NCBI GenBank assembly: GCA_047971315.1
Contig: JBKDZP010000008.1
Coordinates: 70,608 to 134,607, forward strand
Source of the DNA: JBKDZP01 sp047971315
Lineage (GTDB): Bacteria; Bacillota_I; Bacilli_A; RF39; UBA660
DNA length: 64,000 bases
Direction: 5' to 3'
In this document: positions 8,580-17,440 of the stretch, one piece after another
Layout: each line of letters begins with the position of its first letter
Numbering within the stretch: position 1 is the stretch's first letter
Notes under the pieces: model-generated
The model's database searches: none
Told to the model about the DNA's origin: nothing
The model's input: only the letters and a program-made list of their open reading frames with translations
Made by a program: the position numbers and the translations under genes

Positions 8580-9912
8580 AATTAATATAACTATTTTCAT
8601 TCATAAAATTAACATATGAAATCGAATTATTATAAATAATTTGTTCATTATTTAAAAATTGGTTTAAGATACGATTTAGCTCTAATTTATTAACTGGTTT
8701 TGCTAAATATTCATTAAATCCAACTGATAAATAATATTTTCTCATTTCAGGTAATGCATTAGCTGTTAAGGCAACTACAGGAGTTTTAAAATTAGGTATT
8801 GCTTTTAATTTTTTAAAAGTTTCTACCCCTGTAAGATTAGGCATCATATCATCCATAAATATTAAATCATAAGTTTTACCAATATTAATATTTTCTAAAC
8901 AATCTATCCCACTTGTTACTGCTTCAACTTCATAATTGGAAGTTTTTAAAAGATTAGATACTACTTTTATATTAATATAATTATCATCTACTATTAATAT
9001 TTTCTTTTTATTAATTGTATTTACCAAATTATTTAATTCTTCTATATTATATTTTTGATCAATTGCAATAGTAAATTTAGAACCTTTTCCAAATACGCTT
9101 TGCACTACTACTTTACCACCCATTAATTCAAGTAAATGTTTTGTAATAGCTAGTCCAAGTCCTGTTCCAGATGTTGTTGTATTGTAATCTTCTTCGGCTC
9201 TTGTAAACTTTTCAAATAAATGGTTAATATCATCTGTTTTAATACCTTTTCCAGAATCTTCTACTGATATGACTAAACGACATACATCTTTTTTTGTAAA
9301 TGAATCAACTTTCAAAATTATAAATCCTTTTTCTGTATATTTAATTGCATTATCCAAAACATGCATAATTACTTTCTTTATATTTTCAATATCTCCATTT
9401 AATAATTTTGGAATATCTGATGAAATATAAGTTTTAAAGTCTATTTCTTTATTTATTATTTTTTTATTTACTGATTCTTTAATACTATCAAATAAATAAA
9501 CTGTTTCATAGTTTGAATTAGAAATTGTAACTTTACCATCTTCAATTTGTGATATATCAAATACACCATTTACGATTTCAAGTAATGTGTTAGAAGCTGT
9601 AATTACTTCTTTTGCACTATCATATATTTCGTCAAAGTCATTCGATTCTTTTATAATTTCAGAAAATCCTACTATCGCATTTAATGGTGTTCTAATTTCA
9701 TGTGATATACTAGATAAAAAGTCACTTTTATTACGATCTGTTTTATCTAATTTTATTTTAGTTTCTTTTAATTCTTCGTTTAATTTTTTATTATTTTTAT
9801 TTATTATTACATATAAGATACCAAATATTATGATTTCTAAACTTAAAACAACGAATTTATTTGAAATAAAAATTGTTATAAAAGCAATAATTCCACCCAA
9901 AAAAATTATCAT
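8578..9912 (-). CDS. Hybrid sensor histidine kinase with receiver domain
   Basis: Signal transduction at the membrane. Residues 1-37 form one or two membrane helices with almost no extracellular part. A short coiled coil (40-60) leads to the HisKA box with His71 in SISHEIRTPL. The ATPase domain (about 165-285) has N, G1 and G2 boxes (LDNAIKY, EDSGKGI, TGLGLAI). A receiver (about 302-420) carries the Asp pair DD at 309-310, the phospho-acceptor Asp354 in MDDMMP, TAN and the KP lysine. There is no DNA-binding output, so the phosphate probably passes to another protein. The domains match the larger kinase at 35866-38652, including the MDDMMP motif. It is transcribed alone from its own promoter. 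The signal sensed is unknown. Confidence 0.93.
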   Translation of the reverse strand: MIIFLGGIIAFITIFISNKFVVLSLEIIIFGILYVIINKNNKKLNEELKETKIKLDKTDRNKSDFLSSISHEIRTPLNAIVGFSEIIKESNDFDEIYDSAKEVITASNTLLEIVNGVFDISQIEDGKVTISNSNYETVYLFDSIKESVNKKIINKEIDFKTYISSDIPKLLNGDIENIKKVIMHVLDNAIKYTEKGFIILKVDSFTKKDVCRLVISVEDSGKGIKTDDINHLFEKFTRAEEDYNTTTSGTGLGLAITKHLLELMGGKVVVQSVFGKGSKFTIAIDQKYNIEELNNLVNTINKKKILIVDDNYINIKVVSNLLKTSNYEVEAVTSGIDCLENINIGKTYDLIFMDDMMPNLTGVETFKKLKAIPNFKTPVVALTANALPEMRKYYLSVGFNEYLAKPVNKLELNRILNQFLNNEQIIYNNSISYVNFMNENSYIN

Positions 9913-9941
9913 ATTTTTCCCCCTTTTTTAAGTTGTTGCTT

Positions 9942-9969
9942 ATTATACTCATTTTTTATAATTTGTCAA
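9942..9969 (-). promoter_or_regulatory. Sigma-A-type promoter of the hybrid kinase
   Basis: TTGACA (9964-9969) and TATAAT (9942-9947) on the minus strand, both perfect, spaced by 16 bases. They lie 30 bases before the kinase start. Confidence 0.8.
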
Positions 9970-10002
9970 ATTACTATATTATATTTAAAAATTAAATTAT
10001 TT

Positions 10003-10056
10003 CATAGAAAAAGGAAAACCATAAACACTATGATTTTCCATTGTACTTTTTAAGTA
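10003..10056 (-). ncRNA. Candidate small two-hairpin RNA
   Basis: In the divergent gap between the kinase and pgsA, the minus strand has a TATAAT box (10063-10068). A perfect hairpin follows (10043-10057, GTACTT/AAGTAC), then a second 11-bp stem with one mismatch (10013-10039) that ends in a T tract. This has the layout of a very short transcript with a terminator. No clear -35 box is visible. Low confidence. Confidence 0.3.
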
Positions 10057-10096
10057 CACTACATTATATGTTTTTATTTTATTTTTATCTCTTGAA

Positions 10097-10125
10097 TTGA
10101 TTATTTTTTTTAAATTTGCTAAAAT
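10097..10125 (+). promoter_or_regulatory. Promoter of pgsA-like gene
   Basis: TTGATT and TAAAAT spaced by 17 bases, just upstream of the TATGGAGG ribosome site of the next gene. Confidence 0.6.
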
Positions 10126-10148
10126 AGTATTAATATGGAGGATAAAAT

Positions 10149-10814
10149 ATGAAAAAAAATGATTATAAAAGACTAATCCCAAATATTTTGACAATTTCTA
10201 GAATTGTAATTACCCCTTTTATTATAATACTCGGTATTTTAGGACAAATAAACATCGTTATTGTATTAGTTATTATTGCTGCAATTACTGATTTAATTGA
10301 TGGTAATTTAGCTAGATACTGGAATGTAACTTCATTAAAGGGTGCTAAATTAGATACAATAGCTGATAAAATATTTGCTATTGGAATAACTGCTAGTTTA
10401 ATTACAAGATATCAAATATTTATTATACCTTTAATTTTAGAAATTATTTTAGGATTATTAAATCTTTATTTTCATTTTAAAACAAATAAAACAGAATCAT
10501 TAAATATTGGTAAAATTAAAACATGGATTTTATTTACTACTTTAATTATTGGTATTTTAGCTACATTTACTAATTCATTTAATAAAATATTAACCGGATT
10601 TGCTTTTACAACAATTAATTTACAAGTTTTATGTTTTATTTTTTATTCTGTTAATTTTTGTCATAATATTACTAAGAAAAAAATTTCAATTGAAGACGAA
10701 CCTATGCATAAAAAAATTATGCAAAATATTGATAATAATAATTATGAAAAAACATTAGTTTTAGATGAAATTAAAAGTTTAAATAATAAAATATTTGATT
10801 ATGATAAGTACTAA
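10149..10814 (+). CDS. pgsA: CDP-alcohol phosphatidyltransferase, probably PgsA
   Basis: A membrane enzyme of phospholipid synthesis, most likely making phosphatidylglycerol phosphate from CDP-diacylglycerol and glycerol 3-phosphate. The diagnostic motif D-x2-DG-x2-AR-x8-G-x3-D-x3-D is complete (DLIDGNLAR, then GAKLDTIAD, about residues 44-69). It is embedded in several hydrophobic helices. The length of 221 residues is a little above that of PgsA proteins because of a charged C-terminal tail of about 45 residues. GGAGG precedes the ATG. It is a single-gene unit with its own promoter and a strong terminator. Cardiolipin or other CDP-alcohol chemistry cannot be excluded. Confidence 0.85.
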   Translation: MKKNDYKRLIPNILTISRIVITPFIIILGILGQINIVIVLVIIAAITDLIDGNLARYWNVTSLKGAKLDTIADKIFAIGITASLITRYQIFIIPLILEIILGLLNLYFHFKTNKTESLNIGKIKTWILFTTLIIGILATFTNSFNKILTGFAFTTINLQVLCFIFYSVNFCHNITKKKISIEDEPMHKKIMQNIDNNNYEKTLVLDEIKSLNNKIFDYDKY

Positions 10815-10840
10815 AAAGCCTCCAATTGGAGGCTTTTATT
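10814..10840 (+). terminator. Strong bidirectional terminator
   Basis: A 10-bp stem AAAAGCCTCC / GGAGGCTTTT with an AATT loop. It works for pgsA on the plus strand and for the 50-residue gene on the minus strand. Confidence 0.9.
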
Positions 10841-10991
10841 ACATCATATTTTCTAATTTGTTATTTGCTTTTCTAACTGTTTCTTTTTTTACTTCGTCTA
10901 CTTTTTTCATAATAGGCTTATTATACTTTTGATATGCCAAAACAGCTCCCGCACCTAAGGTAATAAGTGCTAAATCTTTACCTAATTTCAT
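10839..10991 (-). CDS. Small 50-residue membrane-associated protein
   Basis: An ATG at 10991 is preceded by GAGGGTG at good spacing. It opens a frame that begins MKLGKDLALITLGAGAVLAY, a single glycine-alanine-rich hydrophobic helix. A strongly charged amphipathic tail rich in Lys and Glu follows and ends in MM. The stop lies inside the shared terminator with pgsA. The design resembles small YtxH-like membrane-tethered stress proteins, but it is too short to assign. A real gene is likely given the ribosome site, the composition and the terminator. Confidence 0.6.
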   Translation of the reverse strand: MKLGKDLALITLGAGAVLAYQKYNKPIMKKVDEVKKETVRKANNKLENMM

Positions 10992-11084
10992 AATATCACC
11001 CTCTTAAGTATTATCCAGTTTCAATAGAAAATATGATTTTGTATGTAATTGAACTTATACATACACTAGTAGTTTGTATCGGTT

Positions 11085-13304
11085 TTATTTTTTTATGCAA
11101 TTTTCTTTTATTTTTTTATTTAAATTTGTTTTTCTAATACTATCATAATTACATTCAATTCCTCTAACGAATGCTTGTGGTTCACCAATTAATATTAATT
11201 TTTTCTTTGCTCTTGTAATTCCTGTATAAATAAGTTTTCGATATAACATTCTTCCATAACTATTTGTAAATGGTAACACTACAATATCAAATTCACTTCC
11301 TTGAGATTTATGAATACTTATTATAAATCCATGTTTTATTTTATTAAAATCTTTTGGTAAATATATTACTTCTAAACCATCATAATCTACATGTATTTCA
11401 TTTTTACCACTTTCACTGATATTTGCAGCAATAATATATTTAATAAATCCAATGTCACCATTAAATACATTCTCATCTGGCATATTAACAAGTTGTAATA
11501 TTTTATCGTTTTCTCTAAATGTTACATCACCATATTTAATTTCTTTTTTTGTTTTAGATTTAGGATTAAATACTTCTTGTAATTCTTTATTTAAATTATC
11601 AATTCCATTTTCTCCTCTATAAATAGGTGCCATTACTTGGATTTTTTTCAAATCATAACATTTAGAAATAATTTGTTCACAAAGTGTTCTTAAATTACTT
11701 TTTATACTATTACTATTACATTTTAAAAAAGTATAATCACATCTTGTTTCTAAAAAACTTTCATTTAAACTATTAGAAACTATTTCCTTAGCTAAAGCTG
11801 GTATATAAGAATTATCATCTTGTCTATATAAATGATCTAGTTCAATTTTTTTTATTACTCCACATTCAATTAAATCTTTTAGTACTTCTCCAGGTCCAAC
11901 ACTTGGTAATTGATTAAAGTCTCCAACTAAAACTAATTTAATAGCATTTGTTAATCCTTTAAGTAAATTATCCATTAAATTAATGTCTATCATACTGACC
12001 TCATCTACTATAATTAAATTACTATTATCTTTGTCAAATTCATTAATTGCGAATTCATTTGTATCTTTATTCCATTTTAAAAATCGATGAATTGTTGAAG
12101 CTGGTAAAAGAGTTGATTCACTCATTCTTTTACTTGCTCTTCCTGTTGGTGCTAATAATGCCACATTTTTAACTAATTGATCATAATTATATGCATTTAT
12201 ATTTTTATATAATGATACTATAGCTTTGATAATTGTTGTTTTTCCTGTTCCTGGTCCACCAGTTATTATAACGATATTATTTTCAAGTGATTCTTTTATT
12301 GCTTCTTTTTGTTTATCGTTATATTCTATATTTAATTCTTCTTCTAAATTTTTAATAAATTTATCTAGTTGTTTAAATTTATCTAAAGGTTTATTTATTA
12401 AGTAGTTTATTTTTTTTATAATATTATTTTCAGCATCATAAATATCTTTTAGGTAAAATTTTTCACCTTCTAATATTATTTTTGATTCAAAACGCAATAT
12501 ATCTAAATAATTTATAAACATATCATCATCGATTTCATTGTTTAAATATTTTATTGTCTCTATTTTTATATCATCATAAGTTAAATATGTATTTCCAGTT
12601 TGAAAAGTAATATTTTTAAAAACAAACAAAATACAAGCAATAATTCTTCTTTCATCATTTTCTTCAATTCCCATTTTATTACTAATTTCATCTATTTTAG
12701 TAAATGATATTTCTAATTCTTCATCTAATAATTTAAAAATATTATGTTCAATAATATTTATTGTATTACTTTTATATTTATTATATATTACTAATGCATC
12801 TTTAATTGGAAAACCTAAGTCAGTTAAATAAACTATAATTTTATGACTTTCTTCATATTTAATTAGTGTTTCATAAATCAATTTAGCTTTTTTATTAGAT
12901 AATTTTGGAACTAAATTTAAACAACCTTCTTCTAATAAAATTCTTTCTAAGGTAGTTTCACCAAGTGTATTAACAATTGTTGTAGCAAGTTTTTCTCCAA
13001 CAGTAGGAAATAAATCACTACTTAAGAATTGAATAATACCGTCTTTATCTTCGGGTTTAACTCTTTCATAGTCTTCTACAGTATACTGAACACCATATTT
13101 AGGATGTGTTATTAATTCACCATAAAATGTATACATATCGTTTTCATTTAATTCAGCAAAATAACCTGTAAAAGTTATAGTTTTATTTACATAATCATTC
13201 ATATTTTCATCATTAGTTTCTTTTAGTTTAAATATTCCTATATGATACCCTTTGTCTGATTTATAAATACTTTGTTTATAAATTCCTTTTATATAGTTTT
13301 TCAT
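11085..13304 (-). CDS. recD2: RecD2-type ATP-dependent DNA helicase
   Basis: A superfamily 1B 5'-to-3' helicase of the RecD2 group, which acts in DNA repair and replication-fork maintenance without RecBC. The 739 residues match the family. An N-terminal OB-like region (about 1-80) is followed by helix-hairpin-helix repeats (about 90-200). The motor has Walker A GGPGTGKTT (about 345), Walker B VDEVSMID, GDFNQLPSVG, and the C-terminal motifs ISIHKSQGSEFD and YTGITRAKK. AGGTG precedes the ATG. It is monocistronic or loosely grouped with mtaB downstream in the window. The motor motifs are complete, so an active enzyme is expected. Confidence 0.93.
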   Translation of the reverse strand: MKNYIKGIYKQSIYKSDKGYHIGIFKLKETNDENMNDYVNKTITFTGYFAELNENDMYTFYGELITHPKYGVQYTVEDYERVKPEDKDGIIQFLSSDLFPTVGEKLATTIVNTLGETTLERILLEEGCLNLVPKLSNKKAKLIYETLIKYEESHKIIVYLTDLGFPIKDALVIYNKYKSNTINIIEHNIFKLLDEELEISFTKIDEISNKMGIEENDERRIIACILFVFKNITFQTGNTYLTYDDIKIETIKYLNNEIDDDMFINYLDILRFESKIILEGEKFYLKDIYDAENNIIKKINYLINKPLDKFKQLDKFIKNLEEELNIEYNDKQKEAIKESLENNIVIITGGPGTGKTTIIKAIVSLYKNINAYNYDQLVKNVALLAPTGRASKRMSESTLLPASTIHRFLKWNKDTNEFAINEFDKDNSNLIIVDEVSMIDINLMDNLLKGLTNAIKLVLVGDFNQLPSVGPGEVLKDLIECGVIKKIELDHLYRQDDNSYIPALAKEIVSNSLNESFLETRCDYTFLKCNSNSIKSNLRTLCEQIISKCYDLKKIQVMAPIYRGENGIDNLNKELQEVFNPKSKTKKEIKYGDVTFRENDKILQLVNMPDENVFNGDIGFIKYIIAANISESGKNEIHVDYDGLEVIYLPKDFNKIKHGFIISIHKSQGSEFDIVVLPFTNSYGRMLYRKLIYTGITRAKKKLILIGEPQAFVRGIECNYDSIRKTNLNKKIKENCIKK

Positions 13305-13373
13305 TCCTACACCTCTTTTTTTATTATAACAAACATTTATTTTTTTTAAAAGTTTTAAATTTCAGTTAAATAT

Positions 13374-13393
13374 AAAAACCTAGTTGCCTAGGT
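13374..13393 (-). terminator. Terminator downstream of mtaB
   Basis: ACCTAG, a TTGC loop and CTAGGT, followed by a T run on the minus strand. It lies 20 bases past the mtaB stop. Confidence 0.75.
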
Positions 13394-13413
13394 AATTAAT
13401 TTAACAGTTATAA

Positions 13414-14685
13414 TTAGATTCTAGTTCCAATAATATAGGGATATTCAATTTTTTCCAACTTCACTTCTATATCTTTATTTAAATCATTTTTATCACCTTT
13501 TGTTTTTATTTGTAAATAATTTCCAGAGTGACCAGTTATATTATTATTGTTTAAAGTTTCAGGCAAAAATGTAATTGTACTATTTAAAAACTTTTCCATA
13601 TATTCTAGTTCTAAATTTTTAGATATTTCTAATAGAGTTTTTACTCTTTGTTTTTTATTTTTTTCGTCAATTTGATTATCTAGTTTACTCGCTGGAGTTC
13701 CATCTCTTTTTGAATATGCGAAAACATGTAATTTAGTAAATTTTATTTTATTTATTTCATTAACTGTTTCTTGAAATTCTTCTTCTGTTTCACCTGGAAA
13801 TCCTACAATTACATCTGTTGTTATTGAAATATTATTTCTTATTTCTCTTATTTTATTAATTATTTCAATAAATTTTTCCATTTGATATTTACGATTCATT
13901 CTTTTTAGTACTGTATTTGATCCACTTTGTAATGGTATATGAAAATGGTCTACTAATATTTTATTATTTTTCAAAATATTTAATATTCTATCATTTATTT
14001 CAGTTGCTTCAAGTGATGAAATTCTTAGTCTAACTAGACCTTCAATTAAAACTAGTTCTTCTAATAAATTCGCAAAATCATAGTTTTCAAATTCAGAACC
14101 ATAATTTCCTGTATGAATTCCTGTTAAAACTATTTCTTTATGTCCATTTTCTATTAAATTTTTTATTTCTGTTATTACATCATTTTTTCTTTTACTTCTC
14201 ACATTACCTCTTGTATAAGGAATTACACAATATGTACAGAAGTTATTACATCCGTCTTGTATTTTAACGAAAGCTCTTGTTTTATTAAAATTGTTTAGTA
14301 TCATTGGTTCAAATTCTGTATTGCTTATATCACTTATATCAATTTTTGTTTTATTTGTCTTCAAATATTCTTCTATATAGTCTACAATTTTAGTTTTATT
14401 AATGTTACCTATTATTATATCAACACCATCTATAGTTGTTTGCTTATTTTGTACTAGACAACCACATACTATTATAATACTTTTGCTATTATTATTTATT
14501 GCTCTTCTTATTATTTTCATTGATTTATTATCTGCAGTATTTGTAACACTACATGTATTTATTACTATTATATCAGCTAAGTCATTGTTAACTTCAATAT
14601 AACCTTTGTTTTTAAGCAAATCGCTAATTACGCTTGATTCATATGTATTAACTTTACATCCTAATGTATATATTTGAAATGTCAT
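13414..14685 (-). CDS. mtaB: tRNA t6A37 methylthiotransferase MtaB
   Basis: A radical-SAM enzyme that adds a methylthio group to t6A37 in tRNAs reading ANN codons. The N-terminal UPF0004 domain carries GCKVNTYES and two further Cys residues for the first iron-sulfur cluster. The radical-SAM core has the CxxxCxxC motif (CNNFCTYC, about residue 145). A short TRAM-like RNA-binding tail ends the protein. The length of 423 is typical. The TLGCKVN opening favours MtaB over MiaB or RimO. The start has AGGAGG at ideal spacing, directly after the terminator hairpin of the upstream gene. Confidence 0.93.
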   Translation of the reverse strand: MTFQIYTLGCKVNTYESSVISDLLKNKGYIEVNNDLADIIVINTCSVTNTADNKSMKIIRRAINNNSKSIIIVCGCLVQNKQTTIDGVDIIIGNINKTKIVDYIEEYLKTNKTKIDISDISNTEFEPMILNNFNKTRAFVKIQDGCNNFCTYCVIPYTRGNVRSKRKNDVITEIKNLIENGHKEIVLTGIHTGNYGSEFENYDFANLLEELVLIEGLVRLRISSLEATEINDRILNILKNNKILVDHFHIPLQSGSNTVLKRMNRKYQMEKFIEIINKIREIRNNISITTDVIVGFPGETEEEFQETVNEINKIKFTKLHVFAYSKRDGTPASKLDNQIDEKNKKQRVKTLLEISKNLELEYMEKFLNSTITFLPETLNNNNITGHSGNYLQIKTKGDKNDLNKDIEVKLEKIEYPYIIGTRI

Positions 14686-14696
14686 AAATTCCTCCT

Positions 14697-14716
14697 AAAA
14701 AAGACCAATTGGTCTT
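14697..14716 (-). terminator. Short terminator between the membrane-anchored protein and mtaB
   Basis: The palindrome AAGACCAATTGGTCTT precedes TTTT on the minus strand and overlaps the stop codon of the upstream gene. The mtaB ribosome site follows at once, so this may be an attenuating element. Confidence 0.5.
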
Positions 14717-15464
14717 ATAAATTATTTCTAAATTCTTTTAATGCTTGCAAAAAATCTTCATTTTTCTTAATATCTAGACTAATCGGTGGCATGTCTAATG
14801 TTTGTTCTAAACTATTTATTTCTATATTATTTTCAAAAGTAAATTCACCTAAATATTCTTCTATATTTTGATTATTGTATTCATCTTTGAAATATTCATC
14901 AAAATCAAAATGCAATTGTTGTTTTGTTTCAAAACTAGGAACTGTAGGATATTCAAGATGTTCATTCATCTTTCCATATACTGGTGATAAAAATTCGGTT
15001 TTTTTAAATTTTTTAAAATCATCTGTCTCAATTACTGGTTTTATAGTTTCTCTAATTTGTTCTACTGGTTCTTCTATTTTTGTAATTAATTCTGGAAGTT
15101 TTTTAGTTTCAATTTTGCTATTTTTTTTATTACTTGTTTTATTTTTTATTAATTCTTGATAACTAATAATTGATTTTTCTTCTTGTTCTTGTTCAAAATT
15201 AGCAACAATTTCATCTGGTTTTGTTTCTAAATCTTTTTGCATTTTCGCTAACATTTCTTCAATTTCAGTTGGTTTCACTTCTGTAACAGCCCCTTTTACT
15301 TCTTGAATTGGTTTTAAATCTACAAGGTTACTAATTATATCATTTATTTCTTCTTCGTCTCTTTTTTTATCTTTATATATTATATAAAAAATACTAAATA
15401 TTATAAATAAAAATACAACTATAGACGACCCAATTATCATTCCAGTATTTGTAATCTCTAACAT
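14715..15464 (-). CDS. Membrane-anchored acidic protein of unknown function
   Basis: About 249 residues. One N-terminal transmembrane helix (about residues 5-28) is followed by KDKKRDEEE and a long, acidic, probably disordered cytoplasmic region with repeated KP, VEQ and EEP stretches. The ATG at 15464 is chosen because GGAG lies 8 bases upstream; it leaves a 4-base gap to the rsmE stop. The layout resembles bitopic scaffold proteins such as division or septation factors, but no domain is recognisable. It is co-transcribed with rsmE. Confidence 0.6.
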   Translation of the reverse strand: MLEITNTGMIIGSSIVVFLFIIFSIFYIIYKDKKRDEEEINDIISNLVDLKPIQEVKGAVTEVKPTEIEEMLAKMQKDLETKPDEIVANFEQEQEEKSIISYQELIKNKTSNKKNSKIETKKLPELITKIEEPVEQIRETIKPVIETDDFKKFKKTEFLSPVYGKMNEHLEYPTVPSFETKQQLHFDFDEYFKDEYNNQNIEEYLGEFTFENNIEINSLEQTLDMPPISLDIKKNEDFLQALKEFRNNL

Positions 15465-15468
15465 TTTA

Positions 15469-16182
15469 TCACTCCATATATTCATAATTTATTATACTTA
15501 ACAAAAATATAGGTACGGTTTCAACTCTCATAATATTATTTCCAAGCGTTGTACTAGATGCCCCAAGATCAATCAAAAAGTTCTCTTCTTTTGTTGATAA
15601 GCCACCTTCAGGTCCGATTACTATATTTATTTTATCACACTTTTTGTTTTTTTTCAAAAGGGAATTTATATTTAATGTTTCTTCTTTTGTACTACATAGT
15701 ATAGTTAATCCCTCAAACTTTGTCAATTGTTTTAAATTTTTTATTTCGGTAATTATTGGAATTTCATCTCTAAGTGATTGTTCACTTGCTTCTTTTACTA
15801 TTTTTTGCCATCTTGTTATTTTCTTATCATATTTTTCATTATCAATTTTAATTATACTTCTTTCAGTAATTAATGGAACTATTTCAAATATTCCAAGTTC
15901 TGTTGCTTTTTGCAAAACAAAATCAAATTTTTGTTCTTTTAATAGTGGTAAATAAAGAGTAATAGTTGGTGTTGGATTATTTTTTTGAACTTCAACACTA
16001 TCTATTATTACTTTAATATCATTATTAACATTTTCAATATGACACATATATACAATTTTTTTATATACAATTTGAATTTTATCATTATCTTTCATTCTCA
16101 TTACTGTTTTAATATGATAATAATCACTTGAATCTAATTCAAATACGTAATTTTGTTTATTTTTTGCGAAATATCTTTGCAT
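15469..16182 (-). CDS. rsmE: 16S rRNA m3U1498 methyltransferase RsmE
   Basis: Methylates N3 of U1498 of 16S rRNA in the assembled 30S subunit using S-adenosylmethionine. The 237 residues show the RsmE pattern: an N-terminal PUA-like region with YHIKTVMRMKDND, then a SPOUT knot with KATELG, SERS, IGPEGGLS and LGNNIMRVETV. A GGTGAA site precedes the ATG. It is translationally close to the unknown membrane protein downstream. All SPOUT motifs are intact. Confidence 0.93.
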   Translation of the reverse strand: MQRYFAKNKQNYVFELDSSDYYHIKTVMRMKDNDKIQIVYKKIVYMCHIENVNNDIKVIIDSVEVQKNNPTPTITLYLPLLKEQKFDFVLQKATELGIFEIVPLITERSIIKIDNEKYDKKITRWQKIVKEASEQSLRDEIPIITEIKNLKQLTKFEGLTILCSTKEETLNINSLLKKNKKCDKINIVIGPEGGLSTKEENFLIDLGASSTTLGNNIMRVETVPIFLLSIINYEYME

Positions 16183-16262
16183 TTGCTTTCACCATAAACA
16201 TTGTATCAAATATTTAATAAATAAAATATATATATTATACAATTTGTCACAATTTTACAAAA

Positions 16263-16290
16263 TAAAAATAAGATTTATAAATCTTATTTA
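16263..16290 (-). terminator. Terminator of trxA
   Basis: A long palindrome of the type AATAAGATTT/AAATCTTATT overlaps the trxA stop codon, with a T-rich minus-strand tail. Confidence 0.65.
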
Positions 16291-16592
16291 TTTTCATTTA
16301 TCCAATTAGTAAGTGTATCTTTTGGCATATATCCACTTTTTGTAGCTATTTTCTTTCCTTCTTTAAAAAGAATTAAGGTAGGCACACTCATTACTCCGAA
16401 ATTTCTAGCTAAATCATTACATTCATCAACATCAATTTTAACTATTTTTATAGAGTCTCTATCACTTGCTAATTCTTCTAATACAGGTGTTAACATTTTA
16501 CAAGGTCCGCACCATGTAGCAAAAAAGTCTACCAAAACTAAATCTTTACTTACTAAATCATTAAAATTTTCTTCATTTCCATGTAATAACAT
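16284..16592 (-). CDS. trxA: Thioredoxin
   Basis: A small cytoplasmic disulfide reductase. The 102 residues cover a complete thioredoxin fold with the active site WCGPCK (about residues 27-32), the conserved FATW before it, the cis-proline in MSVPTL and the terminal GYMPKDTL region. AGGAGG sits before the ATG. The gap to the cvpA stop is one base, so translation is coupled. It is probably the general thioredoxin; a partner reductase is not in the window. Confidence 0.95.
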   Translation of the reverse strand: MLLHGNEENFNDLVSKDLVLVDFFATWCGPCKMLTPVLEELASDRDSIKIVKIDVDECNDLARNFGVMSVPTLILFKEGKKIATKSGYMPKDTLTNWINENK

Positions 16593-16593
16593 T

Positions 16594-17343
16594 TTAATCC
16601 TCCTTTATGCATTCATCACTATTTTTTGTATCTTCTCTATAACACTTCAATACATCCTCAACTGTATCAATTTTTATTTTACCTAATTTAATTAATTTAT
16701 CTACATTTTCTATAGTAACTATATTATATTTTAAAAATAAATCAAGTGTTTCTTTATTAAATTCAGCTGCATTTGGTGTTGTTTCATATTTATCTTTAAG
16801 TGATACAAATTCTTCAATTACATTCATTGAATCTTTAGAAAAATTAGAAAGTACTGGAGTATTATTTAATATATAGTCTTTGTATTTTGATTCATTTAAT
16901 ACATCAATATTGAATACTGGTAAATTTAATATATATAAAGCAATAAAAATCCAAACAATTGCTTCTATTAAACCTATTAAAGCCCCTAAAATTTTTGATG
17001 GAAATCCAAGTAGTATGGTAAAACTTAACATCTTTTCAAAAATTGAAGATGTGAATTTTAAAAGTTTTAATACTAACATTAAAATACCCATTACAATAAT
17101 TAATGCGACAAATTCATATAGTGCTATATTTAATACAGTTACACCTTTTATAATTCCACCAAATGGAAAAAATGGTAAGTGTTCATATAAAATAACTGAT
17201 ACAGGATTTTTTAGTAAAAATGACAAAATTACTATTACAAATATTCCTAAAAATGATATAACTTCCTTTGTAAAACCTCTTTTAAATCCAACTACAGCTC
17301 CAAAACCAAGTATAAGTAAGATAATTGCATCGACTATATTCAT
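16594..17343 (-). CDS. CvpA family membrane protein
   Basis: A 249-residue protein with four hydrophobic helices in the first about 160 residues, starting with the CvpA hallmark NIVDAIILLILGFGAVVGFKRG. A soluble acidic C-terminal tail of about 90 residues follows. CvpA proteins are linked to envelope integrity and, by name, to colicin V production; the exact activity is unknown. It is coupled to trxA. The extended tail is longer than in Gram-negative CvpA and usual for Bacillota relatives. Confidence 0.8.
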   Translation of the reverse strand: MNIVDAIILLILGFGAVVGFKRGFTKEVISFLGIFVIVILSFLLKNPVSVILYEHLPFFPFGGIIKGVTVLNIALYEFVALIIVMGILMLVLKLLKFTSSIFEKMLSFTILLGFPSKILGALIGLIEAIVWIFIALYILNLPVFNIDVLNESKYKDYILNNTPVLSNFSKDSMNVIEEFVSLKDKYETTPNAAEFNKETLDLFLKYNIVTIENVDKLIKLGKIKIDTVEDVLKCYREDTKNSDECIKED

Positions 17344-17440
17344 TTAATCCTCATTCCCTTCTTTATTAATTATATTACAAATTTAGAAAAAAATAAAGGA
17401 TTTTAAATTTTTTGTGATAGAATATATATGGAGGGATGAT

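Noticed and set aside
9997..10194. A 65-codon minus-strand frame in the divergent gap
   Set aside because: It overlaps the pgsA start, has no ribosome site and has implausible composition; the hairpins there fit an RNA or terminator better.
14402..14602. Plus-strand frames across mtaB and neighbouring genes
   Set aside because: Antisense shadows caused by AT-rich codons; the minus-strand frames carry the conserved motifs.
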